NCBI GenBank assembly: GCA_007131625.1
Contig: SLQC01000145.1
Location: 1-10,763 of the forward strand
DNA: 10,763 bases
Source of the DNA: Balneolales bacterium
GTDB lineage: Bacteria; Bacteroidota; Rhodothermia; Balneolales; Natronogracilivirgulaceae
Direction of reading: 5' to 3'
Below are positions 1-4,708 of this stretch, piece after piece; position 1 is the first letter of the stretch, and each line of letters begins with the position of its first letter. Position numbers and translations under genes: made by a program. The notes beneath the pieces are model-generated. The model was not told where the DNA came from and searched no databases. It saw nothing but the letters and a program-made list of their open reading frames with translations.

Positions 1-70
1 CCATAGCTCAGTTGGTTAGAGCGCCAGGTTGTGGCCCTGGAGGCCGTGGGTTCAAATCCCATTGGGCTCC
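1..70 (+). tRNA. tRNA-His (GTG), 5' end cut by window edge
   Basis: The anticodon stem pairs 24-28 with 36-40 around a seven-base loop with anticodon GTG at 31-33, which decodes histidine. The T arm (46-62) has the normal TTCAAAT loop. The 3' acceptor strand TGGGCTC (63-69) is followed by C at 70, the C73 expected of tRNA-His, which pairs with the extra G-1. Only the last three bases of the 5' acceptor strand (CCA, 1-3) are in the window, so G-1 and four acceptor bases lie to the left. CCA is not encoded. A T-run (72-77) follows directly and may end transcription. Confidence 0.93.
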
Positions 71-176
71 CTTTTTTATAAATACTTGGTAGTCAATAGT
101 TTCACTTAATTAATGCACTTCGGAGCAGATCCATTTCGTGTTATATGTGAAGCATGACTATTCACCGGATTGCAAA

Positions 177-224
177 ATTTTTTGGCTTCTTTCCTTCCTT
201 ATTTTTTGGCTTCTTTCCTTCCTT
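177..224. repeat. Perfect 24-bp tandem duplication
   Basis: Bases 177-200 and 201-224 are identical, each reading ATTTTTTGGC then TTCTTTCCTTCCTT. The unit is a pyrimidine-rich tract, so slippage is a likely origin. Exactly two copies are present, with only the CCTT motif continuing past the second copy. Confidence 0.9.
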
Positions 225-235
225 CCGGCTACTGA

Positions 236-379
236 CTGCTCAGCGGTAACGGAGCCTTCCTGTCACGAAAACAGAACCTGTGGCAAATTATGCTCTCTCC
301 TGCCAGCACTCCCGTGGGATACCAATCTGACTGGAAGCAGGAATTCTTGCTTTCAGAGTATTTGACTATCGGTAAGTGA
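236..379 (+). pseudogene. Possible coding relic, 47 codons, family unknown
   Basis: Starting right after an in-frame TGA (233-235), 47 codons stay open to a TGA at 377-379. The conceptual peptide has ordinary protein composition, with stretches such as LSGNGAFLSRKQNLWQ and PVGYQSDWKQEFLLSEY. There is no good start codon or ribosome binding site; the only internal ATG is at about 289. The opposite strand is also open over much of the same span, so which strand was coding is uncertain. I do not recognise the family. It could be the tail of a gene broken by whatever rearranged this tRNA-flanked region, or it could be chance. Confidence 0.25.
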
Positions 380-425
380 GATCTGCTCAATAAAATATCC
401 AAAAAGAGAATATGGTATTCGGTTT

Positions 426-457
426 GGTTCAACAAATTATGTTGTGCATTTTGAACC
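426..457. repeat. Inverted repeat, 7-bp arms
   Basis: GGTTCAA (426-432) is an exact reverse complement of TTGAACC (451-457) across an 18-base centre. That centre carries an overlapping CAAC/GTTG pairing (430-433 and 441-444). No T-run follows, so it is not an obvious terminator. It may be an operator or part of a decayed element. Confidence 0.5.
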
Positions 458-530
458 GCTTATGGCAAAATCCACAAATATATGAAATAAAGTGTTTATA
501 AAATATACCTTATATATGTAGAGTTTTGTC

Positions 531-605
531 GTTAATTGATAAATTAAATAAGAATAATGTTTCGCATTACCATTATTTATTTTTAATTTATTAAAAGCAA
601 TTAAC
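531..605. repeat. 75-bp imperfect palindrome upstream of the TPR mini-gene
   Basis: The outer arms GTTAATTG (531-538) and CAATTAAC (598-605) are perfect reverse complements. The inner arms ATAAATTAAA (539-548) and TTTAATTTAT (582-591) also pair perfectly. A four-base partly mismatched step (549-552 against 578-581) follows, then AATAATG (553-559) pairs with CATTATT (571-577). The loop is 11 bases (560-570), and six unpaired bases (592-597) sit in the right arm only. Such a long, nearly continuous hairpin is far beyond chance. It could be a MITE-like element, a folded regulatory RNA leader for the gene at 647, or a palindromic relic. No direct target duplication is visible at its edges. Confidence 0.8.
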
Positions 606-636
606 ACCTGAGTCAATCTTTAATCTGATAATGTTT

Positions 637-641
637 GGAGG
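637..641 (+). promoter_or_regulatory. Strong ribosome binding site GGAGG
   Basis: GGAGG sits five bases before the ATG at 647. It fixes that ATG as the start of the TPR mini-gene rather than the in-frame TTG at 635, which overlaps the site. It is the strongest Shine-Dalgarno match noted ahead of any gene in the window. Confidence 0.65.
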
Positions 642-646
642 TTGCA

Positions 647-862
647 ATGAAGTATTTGGAAAGTGGTGTGTCTAAAGCTAAGATTGGTGACCACAAAGGA
701 GCAATAGCTGACTTTAACAAGGGCTTGAAGCTAGATCCGGACGACGTAAGACTATACCTTGCCAAGGGGATTTCTATAGCCCAGCTAAAAGACAACAATA
801 GAGGGCAGCTGGCCCTCGACAACGATACCGGGCAGAACCATATTTCAATAAACAGCAATTAA
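647..862 (+). CDS. Small TPR-repeat protein, probably truncated
   Basis: A 71-residue protein. Residues 3-36 form a good tetratricopeptide repeat, with the typical core GDHKGAIADFNKGLKLDPDD, and a second repeat begins at about residue 37 (LYLAKGISIAQLKD). After residue 50 the repeat pattern stops and the tail is polar and asparagine-rich, so the second repeat lacks its B helix. TPR proteins are scaffolds for protein-protein contacts and usually carry three or more repeats, so a single repeat plus half is unlikely to fold alone. ATG at 647 is chosen because of the GGAGG ahead of it. There is no partner gene. It is probably the 5' end of a longer TPR gene fused to foreign sequence after a rearrangement, but it may still be translated. 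Confidence 0.6.
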   Translation: MKYLESGVSKAKIGDHKGAIADFNKGLKLDPDDVRLYLAKGISIAQLKDNNRGQLALDNDTGQNHISINSN

Positions 863-1050
863 AGTAATGTGCTTAACCGAGTGTCCGGGTTTGTGGATCC
901 AATTCGGCCAAACCACATTGCACATCTGGGACAGTTATCACAGGCTTTTTACATCCTCAGCAAGATATCCCAAATTGCCAATACAAAACGTTCAGAACTT
1001 CGCGCCTGATTATCATCCGCCTTTGCCCAACAGTAAAAAATCTGTTATTT

Positions 1051-1083
1051 TACGGTAGTGATTCCAGGATCTGGACTACCGTA
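1051..1083. repeat. Hairpin with 9-bp perfect stem and nested mini-stem
   Basis: TACGGTAGT (1051-1059) pairs perfectly with ACTACCGTA (1075-1083). Inside the loop CCAG (1064-1067) pairs with CTGG (1071-1074) around a GAT triloop, leaving a four-base bulge GATT (1060-1063). No T-run follows on either strand, so it is not a standard intrinsic terminator. It may be an RNA fold, a protein site, or an element end. Confidence 0.6.
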
Positions 1084-1140
1084 GCACAAAAAAGTGTGCC
1101 AAAGAGCGTCAATGGTGTGTCACGCATCGGTAATCCCAGT

Positions 1141-1170
1141 ATGTAACCTTATGTAACCTTATGTAGCCTT
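1141..1170 (+). repeat. Three tandem copies of a 10-bp unit
   Basis: The unit ATGTAACCTT occurs at 1141-1150 and 1151-1160, then as ATGTAGCCTT (one change) at 1161-1170. The last copy runs into the partial tRNA. The pattern resembles either short direct repeats of an integrase arm site or simple slippage. Confidence 0.8.
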
Positions 1171-1203
1171 GGAAGCCTTGGGTTCAACTCCCGTGGTCTT
1201 CCA
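1166..1203 (+). pseudogene. 3' half of a tRNA (anticodon-stem side, T arm, acceptor)
   Basis: The stretch contains a variable-loop-like GGAAGCC, a T arm TTGGG-TTCAACT-CCCGT (with one mismatch and one wobble in the stem), the acceptor strand GGTCTTC (1195-1201) and C at 1202. No D arm, anticodon loop or 5' acceptor strand precedes it; instead there is the decamer repeat. Over the 32 aligned bases, 24 match the 3' end of the tRNA-His at the left edge of the window, though many of these are universal tRNA positions. The absent 5' half is what an attachment-site copy left by a tRNA-targeting integrase looks like, but it may also be a decayed tRNA gene of another type. Confidence 0.5.
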
Positions 1204-1214
1204 TTATATTGCAT

Positions 1215-1287
1215 GCCGCGTTCGTCTAGGGGTCTAGGACGCCGCCCTTTCACGGCGGTAGCACGGGTTCAAATCCCGTACGCGGTA
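1215..1287 (+). tRNA. tRNA-Glu (TTC)
   Basis: A complete 73-base tRNA. The acceptor strand GCCGCGT (1215-1221) pairs with ACGCGGT (1280-1286), with a G-U first pair. The anticodon stem CCGCC/GGCGG (1242-1246 and 1254-1258) encloses loop CTTTCAC with anticodon TTC at 1249-1251. The T arm (1263-1279) has a fully paired stem and TTCAAAT loop. The discriminator is A at 1287 and CCA is not encoded. The D-arm region GTCTAGGGGTCTAGGAC is typical of bacterial tRNA-Glu. Confidence 0.96.
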
Positions 1288-1424
1288 CTACTGAAATCTG
1301 AGTTTTGGCTTTCTTATTTCCAGATTCATGTGTATATTTTTTTAATTCTAAGGACAGATGTAATGTCCATGACGGGAATAATCATGCTCCTGTGTGACGA
1401 AAACATTCACAATAGAGATTTCTT

Positions 1425-2258
1425 CTAAATCGGTTTTTTTGCAATACCCAGAATCCCTGTCCCCCGCTCATTATTCCGTTTCCGGTCTGCCGTCATCATT
1501 GCAAGTCCTGGCAGCAATGTAATTATGTAGTACAATGGCAACCATAACATCGTCACCATACCGAACCGGGTAAACCACAACATCGGAATCTTGATCAGCA
1601 TCACCCAGGCACGGTGTCCCCATTTCCCGTAAGAGTATCGAAGCGATACCGGTTCAAATCCGGACTCTCGCATCTTTCTACCCAATTCATCTTTGGAATA
1701 ACCCGCCCTGGCATGTTCGTCCACAAAGAACTCGTCACCATCGGCATCCTCTTTGGAAAAATGTGAGGGTGAATGCATCACAAAAAGCCCACCTGGACGC
1801 AACGCTTTCTGAATGCGATTCATCACGCCGATATCGTCCTCGATGTGCTCCAAAACATCCACACATACCGCCACGTCATACATTTCAGGCGGAAGATCGT
1901 CCCGAGTAAGATCATGGGTATCAAACCGGATCCGCTCATTCTCGATATCCTTCTGAAAATAAAAACGGCAGTCTTCCAGATAATCCTCCTTGATATCCAG
2001 TGCATGAATCACGACATCGGGAAAGGATTTCAGTATAAACCGGTCGTATTGACCGAAGCCGCTTCCGGCATCGAGGATCTTTCGGTAACCCGTATCTGCA
2101 TGATGCTCCCGAAATATGTCGCGCAGCGCGGTGCGCACATACCAGCTCCGCAGAAAAAACAGATCAAGTGTTTTGTAGAAGAGTGTCCGAAGCAGGAACG
2201 ACCTGCGAATCCATCGAGCAAATTTATCTTTGGTGGGGTCGTATGCTATCTTACTCAT
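1425..2258 (-). CDS. Class I SAM-dependent methyltransferase with membrane C-terminus
   Basis: A 277-residue protein with a Rossmann-type methyltransferase domain. Motif I is ILDAGSGFGQ at 61-70 (SAM binding), motif II is the acidic HALDI at 85-89, and VCVDVLEHIED (131-141) followed by LRPGGLFV (153-160) completes the methyltransferase 11/23 pattern. The segment HARAGYSKDEL (182-192) is a conserved post-core feature of this subgroup. Residues about 220-255 are strongly hydrophobic and should sit in or on the membrane. The substrate is not evident. Because the gene begins inside the stop codon of a glycan-type glycosyltransferase (ATGA overlap, 2255-2258), a lipid-linked sugar or polyprenyl-phosphate-glycan is the best inference. 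The ATG start is set by that coupling. It ends at a TAG at 1425-1427, 137 bases from tRNA-Glu. Confidence 0.85.
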   Translation of the reverse strand: MSKIAYDPTKDKFARWIRRSFLLRTLFYKTLDLFFLRSWYVRTALRDIFREHHADTGYRKILDAGSGFGQYDRFILKSFPDVVIHALDIKEDYLEDCRFYFQKDIENERIRFDTHDLTRDDLPPEMYDVAVCVDVLEHIEDDIGVMNRIQKALRPGGLFVMHSPSHFSKEDADGDEFFVDEHARAGYSKDELGRKMRESGFEPVSLRYSYGKWGHRAWVMLIKIPMLWFTRFGMVTMLWLPLYYIITLLPGLAMMTADRKRNNERGTGILGIAKKPI

Positions 2259-3259
2259 AGTTTTTCTGCATCGCTACCTTCCATATTTTCGACTTCAAAA
2301 CCTGTAGTTTCGGTGATATTTTCAGTATCACTTTGGATGCCCACCCTGTTTTGATTGATCAGTTCCCCAATAAAACCGATGGAGAAAAACTGAACACCCA
2401 GCAGCAGAAAGAGAATTCCAAACAGAAAAAGCGGCCTGCCGGTCAAATACACTTCAAAGAAGAGCCTCATAATTGTGAGGTACAGGGTGATTCCACCTCC
2501 CAAAAGTAAAAAAATGGAGCCGATTCCGCCAAAGAAATGCATCGGCCGTTTCATATAGTGACCCAGAAAGTGCAGTGTCAGTAAATCAAGAAACCCCTTG
2601 ATGAAGCGGGACAAACCGAACTTGGACTCACCGAATTTGCGCGGATGGTGCTGTACGATTTTTTCATCGATCCGGTTGAACCCCTGCTGTTTGGCCAGGT
2701 AGGGTATATACCGGTGCAATTCCCCGTAAAGATTGAGATGCCGAACCACCTCACTTCGATAAACTTTAAGTCCACAGTTGAAATCATGCAGTTTGATGCC
2801 GGTTGTCAGTGATGTCACAAAGTTAAAAAATCGGGAAGGGATGGTTTTGCTGACTGGGTCGAAACGAACTTTTTTCCATCCACTCACCAGATCGAGATTT
2901 TTCTCCTCAATCATTCGGATCATCTGCGGTATCTCCAGGGGATCGTCCTGCAGGTCCGCATCCATGGTGGCGATAAAACGACCTTTGGCTTTTTTAAAAC
3001 CTTGTTGCAGAGCCGAACTTTTACCATAGTTTCGCCGGAAACGGATTCCATGAATATTTGCGGATTTATCGGCAAGAGTACATATTTTGTCCCATGAACC
3101 GTCGGTGGAGCCATCGTCAACCAGGATGACCTCATACCGATATGCACCGGTAAATGCCTGATCGACGCGTTCTGAAAGTTCTTCCAGAGATTCAACTTCG
3201 TTTAAAAGGGGAACGACGACCGTGACATCTATTGGGTTCCCGTGGTTCTTTTTTGTCAA
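2255..3259 (-). CDS. Membrane glycosyltransferase family 2 (DPM1/GtrB-like)
   Basis: A 334-residue inverting glycosyltransferase with a GT-A fold. VTVVVPLLNE (12-21) starts the nucleotide-sugar domain, VDDGSTDGS (47-55) and the metal-binding MDADLQDDP (99-107) are the catalytic landmarks, and GELHRYIP (179-186) with HHPRKFGESKFG (204-215) are typical of undecaprenyl-phosphate sugar transferases. Two transmembrane helices follow at about 241-265 and 276-299, with a short polar tail. Members move a sugar from a nucleotide donor to polyprenyl phosphate on the inner leaflet of the membrane. Which sugar cannot be told. The start is a TTG at 3257-3259: no ATG occurs before the first conserved strand, and nine residues ahead of it is normal. 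The 3' end overlaps the methyltransferase start by four bases, so the two are one operon. Confidence 0.88.
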   Translation of the reverse strand: MTKKNHGNPIDVTVVVPLLNEVESLEELSERVDQAFTGAYRYEVILVDDGSTDGSWDKICTLADKSANIHGIRFRRNYGKSSALQQGFKKAKGRFIATMDADLQDDPLEIPQMIRMIEEKNLDLVSGWKKVRFDPVSKTIPSRFFNFVTSLTTGIKLHDFNCGLKVYRSEVVRHLNLYGELHRYIPYLAKQQGFNRIDEKIVQHHPRKFGESKFGLSRFIKGFLDLLTLHFLGHYMKRPMHFFGGIGSIFLLLGGGITLYLTIMRLFFEVYLTGRPLFLFGILFLLLGVQFFSIGFIGELINQNRVGIQSDTENITETTGFEVENMEGSDAEKL

Positions 3260-3316
3260 AATTTCTTGTTATTAATTGGTATTATCAGAGTTATAGTAAC
3301 TACAAATATCCGAAAA
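3260..3316. promoter_or_regulatory. Divergent promoter region of glycosyltransferase and MerR genes
   Basis: These 57 bases separate two divergent starts and must carry both promoters. AGTTA (3289-3293) and TAACT (3297-3301) form a perfect inverted repeat around TAG, overlapping a TATAGT hexamer (3292-3297) that could be a -10 box for the MerR gene. A -35 match at the correct distance is not clear, with TTGTTA at 3266-3271 lying 20 bases away. MerR proteins usually bind dyads in over-long spacers, so autoregulation here is plausible but unproven. Confidence 0.35.
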
Positions 3317-3652
3317 ATGCAAAAACTCTACTATACTATTGGTGAGACATCCCGGTTAACCGGTGTGGAACCGCACGTGCTGCGTTACTGGGAAACCCTG
3401 TTTCACGAGTTGAATCCGGACAAAAACAGAGCCGGAAAACGGGTCTACAAAGAAAAGGACATACGAGTCATCCTTACATTGAAGGATTTGATCCAGAAGA
3501 AAAAATATTCGACCGCCGGTGCCCGCAAAGTACTGAAAGAGCAAAAAAAGAGTCCGCAAGATAAGGAAGATTCGACGTCTCTGCCTGCGGAATTGAGACA
3601 CGATCTCAACCGTGTTCGTTTGTTTCTTTCGGACTTGCTCAATAAACTGTGA
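3317..3652 (+). CDS. MerR-family transcriptional regulator (short)
   Basis: A 111-residue DNA-binding protein. The winged helix-turn-helix is YTIGETSRLTGVEPHVLRYW (6-25), followed by the wing ending in RVYKEKDI (42-49), and helices with LTLKDLIQKKKYSTAGARKVL (53-73, split here as LTLKDLIQ and KKKYSTAGARKVL). A polar linker (75-92) leads to a short amphipathic C-terminal helix LRHDLNRVRLFLSDLLNKL suited to dimerisation. There is no cysteine-rich or large effector-binding domain, so it is not a metal or drug sensor of the classic type. Short forms like this are common in Bacteroidota. ATG at 3317 is preferred over the GTG at 3242, because the extension would run into the divergent glycosyltransferase gene and adds only hydrophobic, non-conserved residues. 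Its targets are unknown. Confidence 0.85.
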   Translation: MQKLYYTIGETSRLTGVEPHVLRYWETLFHELNPDKNRAGKRVYKEKDIRVILTLKDLIQKKKYSTAGARKVLKEQKKSPQDKEDSTSLPAELRHDLNRVRLFLSDLLNKL

Positions 3653-3692
3653 CCGGGGTCTTCCCGGCCAGGGATATGGGAAAGACGGTTTG

Positions 3693-3749
3693 ATGAACCG
3701 GACCGCCGCCATCCACGATATCAAAACGGCATTAAAAGTTGCATTATGA
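3693..3749 (+). CDS. Possible 18-residue ORF coupled to the MBL gene
   Basis: ATG at 3693 opens an 18-codon frame, MNRTAAIHDIKTALKVAL, whose TGA (3747-3749) overlaps the ATG of the next gene as ATGA. A GGGAAAG lies eight bases ahead. The frame is also open further left, back to a TGA at 3594-3596 inside the MerR gene, and reads protein-like from about 3651 (GLPGQGYGKDGLMNRTAAI). It may be a leader peptide coupling translation to the hydrolase, the tail of a lost gene, or chance. Confidence 0.3.
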   Translation: MNRTAAIHDIKTALKVAL

Positions 3750-4630
3750 CGCTTTCATCCACTCAATTCGGCTCTTTTCGACTGTTTACTATTGAAACAG
3801 GAACATTCCGTCTGGACGGCGGAGCGATGTTCGGGGTTGTCCCGAAAACACTCTGGTCGCGACATCTGTCCTGTGACAATAAGAACCGGATCCTAATGGC
3901 TGCCCGCTGTCTCTTGATTCATTCACAGGAGACCGGCCGTGTATATCTGGTTGACACCGGGATCGGCCACAAATTTGACAACAAGTTCAGCGCTATTTAC
4001 GGCCTCGACTTTTCAGAGCATACCTTGAAAAATTCCCTGACGTTTCACGGATTCAAATCGACTGACGTGACCGATGTCGTCTTCACGCATATGCATTTTG
4101 ACCACTGCGGCGGTGCGGTACTTCCGGAACCGGCCGTCTATGACCGGCCATCCGCGCTCACCTTCCCCGAAGCGCGGCACTGGGTGCACAAAGCCCAATG
4201 GGAGAATGTTCTGAAGCCCAATATCCGGGAAAAACCCAGCTTTCTGGAAGAAAACATAGACCCGCTATCCAAACCGGGACTGATGCAACTGATCGGAGAT
4301 GATCACAGCTACGAACCGGGATTCGAAATCAGAGTTGTTAATGGGCATACACCCGGTCAGCAACTACCTCTTTTGAAGGATGGACGGCGCTCGCTTCTGT
4401 ACGCCGCCGACCTCCTTCCCACTGCAACACACCTTCCAATTCCATGGATTATGGGTTTCGACATTCATCCACTGATCACAATTGATGAAAAACAGAAGAT
4501 CCTGACAGAATGCTTGCGAAATGAGACGCTGCTCTATCTTGAACACGATCCTTATAATGAAGTAATTCTTCCAGGTAACACACCGCATAAAGCGGTGGTT
4601 GAATGGTCAGGTCGACTTGACGACATGTGA
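3746..4630 (+). CDS. Metallo-beta-lactamase-fold hydrolase (lactonase-like)
   Basis: A 294-residue protein with the MBL-fold zinc ligands in order: HMHFDH at 115-120 (H115, H117, D119, H120), GHTPGQ at 200-205 (H201), AADLLP at 220-225 (D222) and EHDP at 266-269 (H267). The N-terminal DGGAMFGVVPKTLW (24-37) and VDTGIG (69-74) place it in the subgroup containing YtnP- and AidC-type N-acyl-homoserine-lactone lactonases. Quorum-quenching activity is therefore possible, but many relatives have other substrates. No signal peptide is seen, so it is probably cytoplasmic. The ribosome binding site is weak. The gene follows MerR by 93 bases on the same strand and may be co-transcribed with it. The end is a TGA at 4628-4630. 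Confidence 0.87.
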   Translation: MTLSSTQFGSFRLFTIETGTFRLDGGAMFGVVPKTLWSRHLSCDNKNRILMAARCLLIHSQETGRVYLVDTGIGHKFDNKFSAIYGLDFSEHTLKNSLTFHGFKSTDVTDVVFTHMHFDHCGGAVLPEPAVYDRPSALTFPEARHWVHKAQWENVLKPNIREKPSFLEENIDPLSKPGLMQLIGDDHSYEPGFEIRVVNGHTPGQQLPLLKDGRRSLLYAADLLPTATHLPIPWIMGFDIHPLITIDEKQKILTECLRNETLLYLEHDPYNEVILPGNTPHKAVVEWSGRLDDM

Positions 4631-4660
4631 TCACTTTACTAAGTCAGGTTATACTAATTC

Positions 4661-4685
4661 TCCCATTTGATCGTAACCAATGGGA
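4661..4685. repeat. 7-bp inverted repeat between MBL and DUF4175 genes
   Basis: TCCCATT (4661-4667) and AATGGGA (4679-4685) are perfect reverse complements with an 11-base loop. No T-run follows, so it is a poor intrinsic terminator. It lies 24 bases before the ATG of the large gene, where an operator or a messenger hairpin near the start is also possible. A TATACT (4650-4655) just upstream could be a -10 element, though no -35 partner at normal spacing is evident. Confidence 0.45.
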
Positions 4686-4708
4686 ATACGTAATAACAGT
4701 TTATCTAC

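Larger units (their letters stand above)
71..646. other. AT-rich gene-poor stretch with repeats and relics
   Basis: I see no convincing intact gene between tRNA-His and the TPR mini-gene. The stretch is clearly more AT-rich than the protein genes further right. It contains a short inverted repeat GTGAA/TTCAC (147-151 and 161-165), a 24-bp tandem duplication (177-224), an open relic (236-379), an inverted repeat GGTTCAA/TTGAACC (426-432 and 451-457), and a 75-bp imperfect palindrome (531-605). The apparent short reading frames on both strands around 138-435 overlap each other and lack clear start sites. I treat the whole as decayed accessory or intergenic DNA. Confidence 0.6.
863..1214. other. 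Intergenic scar between TPR mini-gene and tRNA-Glu
   Basis: No supportable gene is present. In the frame of the upstream TPR gene, directly after its stop, a further 46 codons (869-1009, GTG start possible) stay open with protein-like composition, but no family is recognised and no ribosome binding site is seen. The remainder holds a hairpin (1051-1083), a small CACA/TGTG inverted repeat around 1086-1099, a triple decamer repeat (1141-1170), and a partial tRNA copy (1166-1203) ending 11 bases before tRNA-Glu. Confidence 0.55.

Noticed and set aside
531..605. Intrinsic terminator
   Set aside because: The stem is almost all A/T and far longer than a terminator, with no GC-rich core and no proper T-run after it.
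867..1058. 63-codon frame starting at ATG 867
   Set aside because: Odd composition (Pro, Trp and His-rich), no ribosome binding site, and it ends inside a hairpin. A different frame is more protein-like over the same bases.
1051..1083. Integron attC site
   Set aside because: The stem lacks the conserved core-site pairs (GTTRRRY/RYYYAAC), and no integrase or cassette structure is nearby.
1773..2354. 193-codon open frame on the plus strand
   Set aside because: It is antisense to the methyltransferase and glycosyltransferase genes, which have clear motifs. No ribosome site and no family-like sequence.
3356..3724. 122-codon open frame on the minus strand
   Set aside because: Antisense to the MerR gene, whose helix-turn-helix is unmistakable.
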